Shown here: positions 24,201 through 36,300 of the stretch, piece by piece
How the letters are laid out: each line of letters opens with the position of its first letter
Numbering within the stretch: position 1 is the first letter of the stretch
Source of the DNA: Mycoplasma sp. 'Moose RK'
GTDB lineage: Bacteria; Bacillota_I; Bacilli_A; Mycoplasmatales; Metamycoplasmataceae
Direction: 5' to 3'
Assembly (NCBI RefSeq): GCF_015708155.1
Contig: NZ_JADDYD010000001.1
Location: forward strand, 308,001-372,000
DNA: 64,000 bases
Notes under the pieces: generated by a model
Seen by the model: the letters and a program-made list of their open reading frames with translations, nothing else
Database searches by the model: none
Told to the model about the DNA's origin: nothing
Translations under genes and position numbers: made by a program

Positions 24201-27200
24201 AAACTAATTTTTTCAACATTGGTAATATAAGCTGCAGTATCAAAGGTAGTTTTTAACTTTGGTTGTGAATTTTGTTGTGTTTGACCAATTAGTGGACTTG
24301 TTCTTAAATTTACATCAGCAAAATCAGCATTATTTTCTGTTTGCTGTACTTGAACATCTTGAAATTGAGTTATTTTTGGTTGCTGCAATTGTTTTTGGTT
24401 AGAATCAAGAACTGTAACTGCATTTTGAGTCTGTGATGTGGTTAAAATTTTTTCTTGGTCAACTGCAGCAATTTTATCTAATGGAAAATCCTTGACAATT
24501 TTTTGGTTATCACGAATTTCTGGAACAAATTCTAGTTTTGATATTTCAAACCTTGTTCCTTGAGGTACCTTATTTTTGATGTTTTCTTTATCAATGTTGA
24601 AAACAGCAAAACCGTTACTTTCAACTTTTGCCTCTGCTGTTAATTCAGGATCATCCTGGGTTTGATTACCTAATTTTTTGAAGGTAATTTTCACTTTATT
24701 GTCAACTAAAAATCAGTTTTTGAAAACATCAAACACCATTCTAACAACAGCGCCATGTTTTTTAAACTCAATTTGTGAAATCAGTTCAGGCAAAACTTCC
24801 TTTGCAGTTGTGCGGAATTGGCGCTGTTGTTGAGTTAAAGTACCAAGAAAACCAACCGGAACACCATTTAGAAAAATATCAACAACTTCATAAACAGTGT
24901 ATTTTTCTAAATTATCAAATTTAAATTTCAGAATTGCAAATTTATTTCCAGAGTCATAGGAAAAATCAGAACCCACTTCAGCGATTGCACCAGTTCTTTT
25001 TGATTTTACCAACAATTTAATTTCATGACTTCTTGCTTGATAATTTTTGAAAAATTCTTTTGGATCCTTGATTTTTAATTCAAGACCAGCACTTGTGTCA
25101 GATAATGCAGTTTTATCAAATGTAACTTGTGCGCCTTGTGGCAATTGAATCAAATTAGGGTCAAGTTTAATTTCGGAAATCAATGATTTTGTTGCAAACA
25201 ATTTCTTGTTTGTTTGTTCAACTTCAGTTTTATCAAAATTTACACTAATATTTCCAGTGTTTTCATCCTGTATACTTCGTCTTGTTCTTAATGAACGAGC
25301 TCTGCGAACTAATGTTTTTTTTGTAAGCTTTAGATCTTTGACTTTATAACCAGTTGCTTCATCAAGGTTTTCAATTATAAAAATTGCACGGTTGTTAGTA
25401 ATTTCAACCTTAGAAGTTTTTAAAATACTATTTTGTCCTTGTGGTTTTTCAAGTTCATATTCTAATTCAGCCTCAAATTGATCATTTAAAATATTATCTT
25501 CAATAAAATCAAAAACAGTTGTTAATTCAACAGAGGTTTTGCTAATGTCCCTGTAAAAAATATTTTTAACTGTTACAGAATTAATTTGCGTACTAAAGCT
25601 TTTCTTTTCTTGACTAATTTTAGTAGAAAATGGAATTGGATAGACTCCATTTCTACGAACAACAGAGACAGAGCTAATTTCGTATTTTGTTAGCTTGTCA
25701 AGATTATTTTGAAAATTAAAAGTTGCAGATGCTGCTGTTTTTTTGTTTCCTTGGGTTGATTCTTCAGCAACAACCTTGGCAGAGGTAAGTATTAATTTTC
25801 CAGTTTGCTTATTTATTAAAGTGATTGTAACAACTTGATCTTTTTTTAGTTTTAAAATTTCATTGTTTGAGTTAGTAAAATCAATTTTAATTTCAGCAGA
25901 TCTTTGTTTGTCAGAGGAGTTATTTTCATTAATTTTAATGTCTGAAATTACAATATCAGTTGCAAATTTGAGTGTTTTTTGCTTTGAATTATCATCAATT
26001 TGGCCAATTTTTTTGTCCGGTGATGATGCAGCAACTGAGGACACAAATTCATCAACTATTTCAAATTTAGGACCAGTTTCAACATTTTTGTTGTTTGTAT
26101 GAATTGCATTTTTAGCTAATTTAAGAAGTTTGATTTTAAAATCCGTTCCTTCATCAAGGTTTTCAAATTCAACTTCGGCTCTAAGTCTGTTGTCATCTAA
26201 TTTAATGATTTTTACTTTTTTCCTTGTAATTGGAGTGCCTTGAACTTGCGTTGCTACACTAACAAATTTAGCAGCAGGATCTTCATCTTTTGTTATTTCA
26301 ACTTCAATTTCCTTTTCAGCTAGATAATGATCCTTGATTGGATCAAAAAATATTTCAGCTTTAACAGAAGTTGATTTAATATTTGAATAAACAATGTTTT
26401 TAACTTCAATTTTGTCAACATTTACATAAAATGATTTTTTGTCTTCACTGCTTAAATCAGAATTTAAGTGAAATTGCGGAGCTGCACTGCTAAAATCATT
26501 TACTGAAACTAGTACATATTTTTGGTTTCTTTCTAGATTTTCAAAACTAAATTCAGCTGTAATTTTGCCATCTTCTTCTTTTGCTTGTGTTGTTGCTGTT
26601 AAAATTTCATTGGTTTGTGAGTTTTTTAACAAAAGGGAAATTGTTGGTTTTGTAGTGCTTAACAATGCTTTTTCGGCATCAGTAAATTCTAATTTAACTT
26701 TGACAGTTTCATTTTCGTTTTTTAAAACAGAAAAACTTTTTACTTCAAGTGAAGAATAAATTTTTTCATTTTTGTTATCACCTGATAAATCAGGTGAATA
26801 ATTTTCAGCCTTTTTGAATTCAAAACCAACTGAAGTTTGGATATTTTTATCCTTTGTTAAATTAGTTAATTTACTAATTGTGTATTCAGAACCTGGTTTG
26901 ATGTTGTTTGTAAATTCAAGATCTAAAACTAGCGAATCAGAAACTGTACCTGTGGCTTCTGCAGTTGAATTATCAGTTTTATTAATAAGTGCAACCTGAA
27001 TTTGGTCATTTTTTATAAAATTATCTTTGATTGGATCAAAAGATAATTTTAGACCAATTTTGTTAAATTCTTTTTTAGTTTGTAAAACCTTAACAACACT
27101 TGCAGTTGTTGCAACTGTGTTAAAGTTTCGCTGTGCTGCTTTTTCATCTTCAAGATTTTCGCTATAATTTATTTTTTGTGAATCAACTAAAATTTGTGTA

Positions 27201-30040
27201 ATTGTGTGATGACTTAATTTTTTAAGATTTTCAAGGTTAAATTCAGCAATATTTTTCTGTTCTTTAAACAAAATTTTTGCAGTTGCTGATGAAGTTGCTC
27301 CAGTTGCATTATTTTTAACAAAAATAATGGCATTTTTATCAGAACTATTTGGTCTTTTTCCAAAATTAGGATCAGAAATTCCAAAATCAACAGTGATTTT
27401 CGATGAATCTTGCTTAGGTTCGCTTTTAATTGCAGCTATTTTTGGTACTGTATAGAAAAAAGGTGGCAAGATTGTTTTTGTTTGATCCTTTTGATCAAAA
27501 TATTCAAAAGTAAGGTTTTCTAGACCTTTTTCTTGTTCAGGATCTGATTCAAGACCAACAAAAGTGTATTTTTTTCCTGGTTCAAGATTTACCAGCTCCA
27601 CTTTTAAACGATTATTTTTAATTTCATGGTAAGAATTGCTTGGATAAGCAACAATTTTATTAGTCTCATCTTTAAATTTTGCCTTGAATTTAAGACCGTT
27701 GAGAAAATTGTTGAAAACTGGATCAAAATAAATATTTGCAGTTGCTGTTTTTTCAGTAATTTGATCAAAATTAGAACCTAAAACTTTTACTCTTTGGAAA
27801 GCAGTGCTAAATTCTGCGTCTAAATTAATGATGTTTTCAAGGTCAAAAAGGTTTGATTTTCCGATCACCTCAAGGTCAGCAACTTTGTATTTTGTCTTTG
27901 GATCCAAATTATCAAGTTTAAAATGAAAAAGCAATTCATCCTGAGTCAAGGTAAAATTTTCATCTTGTGATGCAAGGTTAATGTCAATTGTTTTTGATAG
28001 ATTGGTAAAACCTGGTTGACCAAAAATTAATTTTGCCTTAAAACTTTGACTGTTTGAACTTTGTTTGTAAATGCTGTTTTTAAAATCGCCGGAAATTACA
28101 ACATTTACTTTGGCACTTGTTTCGGTAATTTCTGCAAAATCAATCTTTGAAACAAAATATTTGGTGAAAAATTCATCAAAATTAAGACCTTGATCAGATT
28201 TTTTGTTTTGATCATATTTAATTGCTACTGCCAGATCAGGATAACCTTCAATTGTAATTTTATCAAGTTTGTAAGTTGTTGATCCAGAAAACTCGTTTAA
28301 TTCAAATCTAATTTCAGAACCTTCAGCAATTGCGGGTCTTGAAACATATTTTTCACTCGGATCGCCTTTTTTATAATAGTGTAAAACAAGATTTTTATCA
28401 TTAAGAAAAGAAGAATCAAGACCAAATCCAAGAGTATATTCAACTTTGGAAGCAGTGACCCTTGGTTCTAATTTAATAAAGGTTTTTAAATCAGAAATTG
28501 ATGTAACAAAATTTCTTTTTAAAGAAGCAACTTCAAGTTGGTTAATTCACGGAATTGTAAAATAATTGTAACCATCTTTTGCCTTTGCAAAAACAGAATC
28601 AGGAACTTGGGACTGCAAAACTAGACGATTTAGGTTATATTTTGTTGCATTTGTTAACTCTTTGGGAGTTAAATTTATTTTGTAAGTATTTTCCTTTTCT
28701 GTCTTGATGAATTTTGCCAAAGGAGGGATAACAGCGGTGTTATCAAGGTATAAAAATGCAGTTGTTTTTGTCAAATCATCAACAGATACAACTGTTAGTT
28801 CAATATTTGCATAAGTCGCACCAACTTGAGTTTTTGAATCAACAATTGCCGCTGGAGTGTAAAAATTTTTCACAAAAGTATCAGAAAAATCCACTTTTGC
28901 TGAATCAAGTTCAAATTTTGTAATATAATATTTTGACCCAGGGTCAAGATTTTTAAGATCAAATGTTACAAGATTGCTTAGAAAAGTACCAGAAGTAGTG
29001 AATTCTTTGCCTGTCAAAGCATTTTTATAAAACATTTTAATTACTTTGTTTTCCAAAGAAACACTTGGATCCAAATTTTGGAAAGTAATTGTCATTCTTT
29101 TTTGCTGATAAGACAAATTTTGGTCAATCAAAGATGCAGCAATTACTCTTATTTTTCCAGTTGTTTGCTCAAAAAGTGACTTTTTGGCTTCATTTCCTTG
29201 CCTTTTATAATCAATTTCTGAATCAAGGGCAATTTTTTGCATTGGCACAAGCGGAATTTGACTTGTATTTTGTTTGTCAATGTAGCGAATTGCGCTAATT
29301 CGGTAATCAAGACCAGGATAAAGATTTTTTAAGTTAAATTCAGCAACACCATTTTTAACAACACTTGAATCAACGTAGGATGTGTGTGTGTGTGTGTCGC
29401 TTAACTTGTCTTCAAGATCATTTGATTGATTCTTAAGGACATAATAATACTCAAGGGCAACTTTTTTACCTTCAAGGTTAGCGCTTTCATCAGCAAATTT
29501 AAGTGAAACTGACGCTGTTGAAGGTGTTTTTGTTTCAAAATTAATTGTACGAACTGCTGGCGGGGTATCAACAAAATTTACAACATTTTCACCAAAACTA
29601 ATGACTTTTTTGGCAGCAAAACGTTTTTGATTTTTTGCATCAAGGTAAACTTTTAAATAGTAACGTTTTCCAAAATTAAGACCATCATAATTTGAATTAA
29701 TTTTTCATGAACGAGAAAAATCATCATAAGTTGCTTTGTGAGAAGTGACTACTTGTTTTCCTTCTTTATCCAAAGTAAAATCAACATTTAAATCTTGATA
29801 ATTTAGCTTGTAAGCATCAAAATCACTGAGCGCAAATTCGAGTTCATAAGCAGCATTGTCACGATTGATGTGCTTGAAATCAACAATGTTGTATTGTAAG
29901 GTATTTCAAGTTTTCATCAAGAATGGTAAAAAACCAAGTGATCCAATTGAAAGTCCACCAAATGCTAAAAATGAAAGAATAATTGCACGTTTTTTTGTTT
30001 TGTTTAAAGTTTTTTTTGCCTTTTTTGTTATATCTGCCAT
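18287..30040 (-). CDS. Giant modular surface protein 1 (3917 aa), phase-variable by a (CA)8 tract
   Basis: One open frame of 3918 codons with TGA as Trp; I checked the four widest gaps between fragments (18779-19738, 22700-22927, 27950-28546, 29249-30037) and found no TAA or TAG. A lysine-rich start and one membrane segment (about residues 18-40) anchor it, followed by roughly 25 beta-rich modules of about 110-130 residues. Modules tend to end in a motif like F.L.NL.PG.KY.I..L, for example FDLKNLDPGSKYYITKFEL, which resembles the tyrosine-corner end of fibronectin-III folds. A coiled-coil-like Glu/Lys/Gln stretch (20096-20455) precedes a non-repetitive C-terminal domain of about 500 residues. 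The start ATG at 30040 follows AAGGAG. It may correspond to proteins annotated with DUF1410 repeats, from memory only. Role unknown; a stalk-like adhesin or shield is an inference. Confidence 0.85.
29381..29397 (-). repeat. (CA)8 dinucleotide tract in giant protein 1
   Basis: Eight TG units plus T on the plus strand, encoding alternating Thr-His at about residue 215. The frame is intact through it (ON). A change of one unit would shift frame and lose over 3600 residues. Confidence 0.95.
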
Positions 30041-30116
30041 TTTTGCTCCTTGAATTTGAAATTTTGTCAATAATATTATTTATAAATTAATATACTAAAA
30101 ATCAATAAATTTAAAC

Positions 30117-30158
30117 AAAAAATTAATGGTTGTTAAAAAATAAAACCATTAATTTTTT
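30117..30158. promoter_or_regulatory. Perfect 15-bp inverted repeat between the divergent giant genes
   Basis: Arms at 30117-30131 and 30144-30158 are exact reverse complements, with a 12-nt loop. It sits about 77 nt upstream of giant gene 1 and about 80 nt before the -10 of giant gene 2. It could be an operator, or a terminator that insulates the two promoters. The rest of the 30041-30394 gap is AT-rich, with the promoter and leader hairpin listed separately. Confidence 0.5.
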
Positions 30159-30234
30159 AAGTAGTAAGTAAGGATTTGAAAATTAATAATATTGGATAGT
30201 ACAAGGTAAATTATACATTATTTCCCTTTTTCTT

Positions 30235-30260
30235 TTGTTTTTTTTTTTTTTTTGTATAAT
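30235..30260 (+). promoter_or_regulatory. Promoter of giant gene 2 with a T16 tract next to the -10 box
   Basis: A run of 16 T (30238-30253) is followed by G and TATAAT at 30255-30260. The tract occupies the normal spacer or -35 region, so its length would set promoter geometry. The leader to the ATG at 30395 is about 130 nt. Confidence 0.6.
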
Positions 30261-30321
30261 AAAAATTGAACTTGCTAAATATTACTATCAAAAATATCAA
30301 AAAACTTATCTTTTGTCATTA

Positions 30322-30347
30322 ATAACTAGAATTAGTTTTCTAGTTAT
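30322..30347 (+). terminator. Leader hairpin, possible attenuator of giant gene 2
   Basis: Perfect 10-bp arms at 30322-30331 and 30338-30347 with a 6-nt loop, followed by a T-rich stretch. It lies in the 5' leader, between the -10 box and the start codon, as an intrinsic attenuator would. Function is inferred. Confidence 0.4.
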
Positions 30348-30394
30348 GTTTTTATTTTTAATTAGTAAAAAAAGCTTTGATAGCGAGGTAAAAT

Positions 30395-33300
30395 ATGAAA
30401 AAAGAACTTAAAACCAATCAACAAAGTGAAAAGAAAATAAATGTCCATTTAACTCGTAAATTACTTGCCAGCAGTGGTTTTGTGACTGGAGCCGTGGTTT
30501 CTTTGTCGCCTTATCTTGCAAAAATTATTACTCCAAAAACAATTTATGTTCAGGATTTTATTGCTGAAAATGTTACTGCAAATTCTGGTGATTTTAGCTT
30601 TAAATTGCAAGGTAAAAATAAAAAAGACACAAATTGAGTTAAAAATGCTGATCTTGAGCTTATTTATATTAATCAAGAATCACGTGCTCAAATTAAAACC
30701 AAGGTAAAATATAATCCTAAAACTGACAGTTTCAGCACTTATTCTGACAATTTGCTTGGTGGTTCAATTTATAAATTGCAATTAGTGGCAGCAAACAACC
30801 CTCGTTATTATTTTAGTTTTTCAAAAACTGCTAATTTTTTCTCAACTAAAAATAGAGTAGAAAAGTTCAGCCATTTCGATCAAGGCAATAACACAATTGT
30901 CAACCTTGATTTATTTGATTCACAATCATTGTTGCAAGGCGCTAATTTAATTCTTTATTATAAAGAAGTTGGGTCTGACAAAATTCATAGCGCGAATGGA
31001 AACTTAGTCGATAATCTTGAAGGCAAAACTGCAAGTTTTGTGTTAAAAAACTTGGAAAAATCAAAAAAATACGAGATTGTTAACACAAAATATTATTTTG
31101 ATGATCCTAATTCAACTTTTGATTTAGAAATTTCACCTTTAGCAAACAGATATTTTTCCCCAAGTCCAATTGATGGCAAAATTATTAATTTAAACCAAAA
31201 ATCCTATGGTTTAAATTCTGCTTTAGTTGAAATTTCCCTTGCTTTTAAAAATAATGAAACTAAATTAGACCCAAAAGCAAAAATTAATCTTGAATATTAT
31301 TGAAAAAATGAGGCCAATGAGTACCAATTTGCAGTTGCAAATAATATTTCTTTGATTATTGAAAACCAAAAAGTTTACGCAAATCTTGACTTAAAGCAAA
31401 TTCCTGGAGGTGCTAAATTCTGAATTTCAAGAATTTGGGACAATACTGGTTCACTATCAATTCGTGTTAATGGTGACCTTTCCTTTATTTCTGCACCAGA
31501 AATTGCCCGAATTAAAACAATTGTTGATGGGAATAATTCTTCAAATTTTGATATTAAGTTCAACGACCAATCATTGATGCTAAATGGTCAAAATGTAAAA
31601 ATTAACTTTTTTGCCGATAATGCACCTTCAAAATTATTTTCAACTACTGGACTTGTTGTTGGAAATAAGCTTTTATCAACAGCGACTAATTTGCCAAAAG
31701 AAACCCATTTTACAATTTCATCATTGGAATTATTAAGTAATATTACTAATTTTTCTGAAGATGGCAGCAAAAGCACAAACCAAATTTTCTTTTCGAAAAA
31801 CTTTGATGAAAAGCAAAAAAAATTCTTTACACAAGCAACAAGTGCCCAAATTGAGTCAATTAACATTGACAAAGTTGCAGAAAATTTTGCCCGTGTAAGC
31901 ATCATGTTAGATTCAGTTGATGATTTTATTAAAGACAAAATCGCTACATTATATTTTAAAGTTGCTGGTTCAAGCAACCTAATTAAATCACAGGCCCAAG
32001 CCTTTAAAATCAATGATAACAAATTAGTACTAACTTGAGACTTAATTAACCTGGAAGCAGGTACTAATTATGTAATTAATTCAATTGGAATTGCTGATTC
32101 CAAAGCAGAATATGTGAATAAATTATACTTGAATTTTGGACCTAACATCAGCGCCAATAAACTTAATTGAACAACTTTGCCAGCTGTTTCATCAATTAAT
32201 TACACCCAAAAATCAGATACTTCAATTAATTTAAACATTGCAATTAAAAACATCAATAAAACTCTAAAAAAAGCAAAAATTACTTATCTTGAATTAAAAC
32301 CAGGCGGGCAAACAAAAACAGTTGATGCTGAAATCCAAAATAATTCAATTATTGCCAATCTTGAAGTAAGCAACCTCCAAAAAGGTCAAGATTACCTAAT
32401 CAAATCAATCGAAATTGATGATTATGCATCATCAAAAGGTGATTCTGATATTCTAAAAGTCTCAAAATCAATTACACAAGCGCAAAAAATCTTTGGTGTG
32501 CACGCGCCTTTAGTGTTAAATAAAATTGAAAATATTAAAGAAGAACAAACAAAAGCACAAATTAAAGTTACTTTTAGTCCGCAAACATACAACAAAATCG
32601 GTAATAACAAAGTTGTTTTATATTACACTCTTGCAGGAACTTCCAAACTTTTATCAGTTTCAACTGATAAAACAAGTCAATCAGGTCAATCAGGTCAATC
32701 AGGTCAATCAGGTCAATCAGGTCAATCAGGTCAATCAGGTCAATCAGGTCAATCAGGTCAATCAGATAATTCATTAACTTTTTCAATTGATAATCTTGAA
32801 ATTGGTTCTAAATACAACATAAATTCTGTGGTAATTCAGCAACAATTTGATTCAAATGACCCAAATGAAACTGAAAAAATTACTTCAGAAAGAAATATTT
32901 TATTTGGCGATCCAGGCGATCCTTCAAATAAATTTGATGAAAAACAAGCGCACTTTTACACCACAAGCGCAATTATTGAACTAGGTTACGATAATTCCTA
33001 TGAGCAAAGAGTGATTGCAACTTTTATTCTTGCTGATGCAAAAGGTGAATACAATGGCAAAACTGCAAGATTAACTTATAAATTAATTAAGAAAAATAAT
33101 TCTGATAATGAAGCACAAAGTGCTCAGGAAAAGCAAGGAACAATTGAAGCTCCTGTTGTTGGATCACGAATCCGCTTTGATATCACAAACTTATACAAAC
33201 AAGGAATTTACCAAATTGATGAAAAATCCTTGGAAATCATTGATAAAAATCAACAACCTGTGGCGACAACTCAATTTAGATCACGAACACGTCGTGATCT

Positions 33301-36300
33301 AAATTCAACTAATTTCCAAAATGTTCAGAATCAAAAAATAACTATTCCTTTCAAGGATAAATTGCTTGATCAAGAAGACAAAAAACAATTTGAAACTGTT
33401 CCAAAAACAGCAAATGTTACTGCTCTAAAATTACTAGAAAGAACAAAAAACACAGCAAAATTCGCAGTTAATTTTGAAAAAGAATTCAAAATTAACAACA
33501 AAACTAATAGTGAAAAACTTGATGATTTCTTAAACAAACATAAATTAAAAGTTCGCTATAAAAAATACAATGGCGATGATGTTATTCGCGAAGAGGTAGT
33601 TCAAGCAACAAAGAATGTTGAAACTCAAAAAGTTGAATTTGAACTAACACAACTTGAAAATGGACAGCAATATGTTATTCTTGGTTTTGAACATGTTCTT
33701 GATACTGAAACTAACGGTTTAAAACAAAAAGTTGATATTTATCTTGATGAACTTGATTTTTACAAAGACCAAATAATTGCAACTTCACCTGTTGTTAAAA
33801 ATATCGAAATTGACACCTCAGTGGAAACAGTAGCGAAAGTAAAGTTGGTGCTAAAAGATCAAGGAAGATACACTGTTGGTAAAAAGGTTACTGTTGAAAT
33901 TGAAAAACAACCTGATAGTGAACAAAAAAATCAACAAACTGAAACAATACAGGAAATCACTAAACTTGAGCAAGTAAGTTTGAACGGAATTTATGAGTTT
34001 ACATTTACAAATTTAGCCAAGGCCCGAAAATACAAAATTAAAACAGTTAAATTTGAAAAAAATCCTGCAACACACAATAATCTTTTGCCAATAATTTTTT
34101 CAACTCGTTTCAAAAGAAGTCTTGATCCGGTTTTTGTCAATGTTCAAAGTCAAATTCAAGAAACTGAAGAGGAAATTGATGTCCTTGAAACTTCAGCAAC
34201 GACTTTAGAACAGGCAAAATCTTTTGTTACAACAGCACAAACTGGAAAAATAACAAAAATCGATATTGAAAGTATTCAAACTTCAAGTTTAACTTTAAAA
34301 TTAACTTTTGATAAAATTGACAATTATTTAACCTCAAAAGAAATAACTTTAAATTATAAAAATTTATCAAATGAAAGCTTGTTTAATACAAGTGAAGCAA
34401 CAATTGATGCAGAATCGAAAACTGTAAGTTTTCAGTTAGATGGTCTAAATCCAGGCGACAAATATATAATTGAATCCTTGGTTTTAAAAGGCAAAACAAC
34501 AAATATTAGAAATAATCTAGGTCTTGTTAAGGATAAATTTACATTTATTTTTGACAAATCACCAAAAACTGAAGCTGGTTTTGAAAAACAATTTTTCTCA
34601 CCAACGCCAAATCTTCAAGCAATCAAAACAACTTCAACTTCTGAAACTTCAGCAAGAATTGTTGTAAAAATAAATGATAAAGCTGCAAATTGAAACAATA
34701 AGTATTTGAAAATTAAGCTTGAACAAAAAAATAGTTCATCTGGTCAAAACCAAAACACTTTTTATGAGGCACAAATTGCTAATGGGATTGCCATTTTTGA
34801 AATAAATGGACTACAAAAAGCAGGAAATTATGAAATCAAGGAAATGAAAGTAATAAGTCAAACTCAAAAAGTTCAGACTCAGAATGAAAATGAAGTTGCA
34901 GGATTTGAACAACAACCACAAACAAACTTGATTCAAAAGGAATTTACTCTTGATGCAGAATCTGCGACAATTGTTGATGTCTCCTATAAATCTGATAATA
35001 ATAGCGCAAATGTTACAATTAAATTTGATCCTTCAGAAACTTTTTTAACAAGTCAAACAAACACACAAATTAAAAGACAGTTAAAATTTTATTTCCAAAA
35101 TTCACAAACAGGTCAAATTATCACTGCTCAAAAAGAGTTTTCACCTTCAAGATCAAGAAGAAATACGCAATTAACTTCAGCGCAGCCACAATTGACTTTA
35201 GATATCAGCAATCAAGCGCTAACTCCAGGAAGTTTATATATGCTTACAAAGGTTGAAGATATAACTTCTCAGGTCGAAAATGCACCTAAAAGACTAAAAA
35301 CTTTTAAATTTGCTGATCAATCACAAACAAGTAATAATCAGCAAACAAGTGTGCCAGAAGTTATTAATAAACTCTATTTTGCAACCAAACCAGAAATAAT
35401 TTCCTATTCAATTAATAAGGTGACTGAAACCAAATATGTGGCTAATTTCACTATCAAGGATCCACTTGCCGGACGAAAAGATAATCAGGGCGGGTTTGAA
35501 AACCGTAGTGTTAAAATAAAACTTAAAAAAATAACTAGTGGAAATGGTGAAACCACTGCTGAAATTGTTGAAAAAGAAGCAACTGCAAAAAATTCAAAAA
35601 TTAGTTTTGAATTAGAAAATCTTGAAAAAAATGCTACTTATGAGTTAGAAACCGTTACCTGGTCAAGCGAAAATGATCAAACTGTTAAGGAAAGCACCCA
35701 AAAAACTGATTTTGACTTTGCGGTTAAACTTCAAGATTTGTCAACAAACACCAAAATTGAAGGATCTATTGACGGAAATGGGGAGAAAGAATTTGGTCAA
35801 AGTTTTATTATCAAACCCGATTCAGCTAAGATCATCAGGATTGAAAAGCATGATAAAAAAGATAATTCAGCAAGCATTGATGTTATTTTTGATCCAAAAG
35901 ACAAATATTTAGGTCACAATGATTTTAAAGATAAATTAAAATTAGTTTATTATAAAATTGGTGATCACAAAGAATTTGAAAAAAATTTAAGTTTTGTTTC
36001 TATATCTGACACTGAAATCAAATTTAGCGCTAGTTTAACAAGCCTTGAAGGCGGAAGCGGCTATCAAATTATCAAAATTAAAAATGAAGCAGCTGCTTCA
36101 GCTCGACGTCGAAGACAAGCAACACAACCAGTGTCACCAATTAACTTTTATTTTGATGAAGCAAAAGTTCATGAAGAAAACAAAAAATTTGCTACTTTGC
36201 CAATTGTTAATTCAATTCTACAGTTTAGAAATGAAAAAAACCCCGAAAATTACGATTTTCTTTTAACCTTAAAAGACGTTGGTGAAGTTTTTAAAAACAA

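Noticed and set aside
32678..32758. CRISPR-like regular repeats
   Set aside because: The units are 9 bp, directly adjacent, without spacers, and in frame within a gene.
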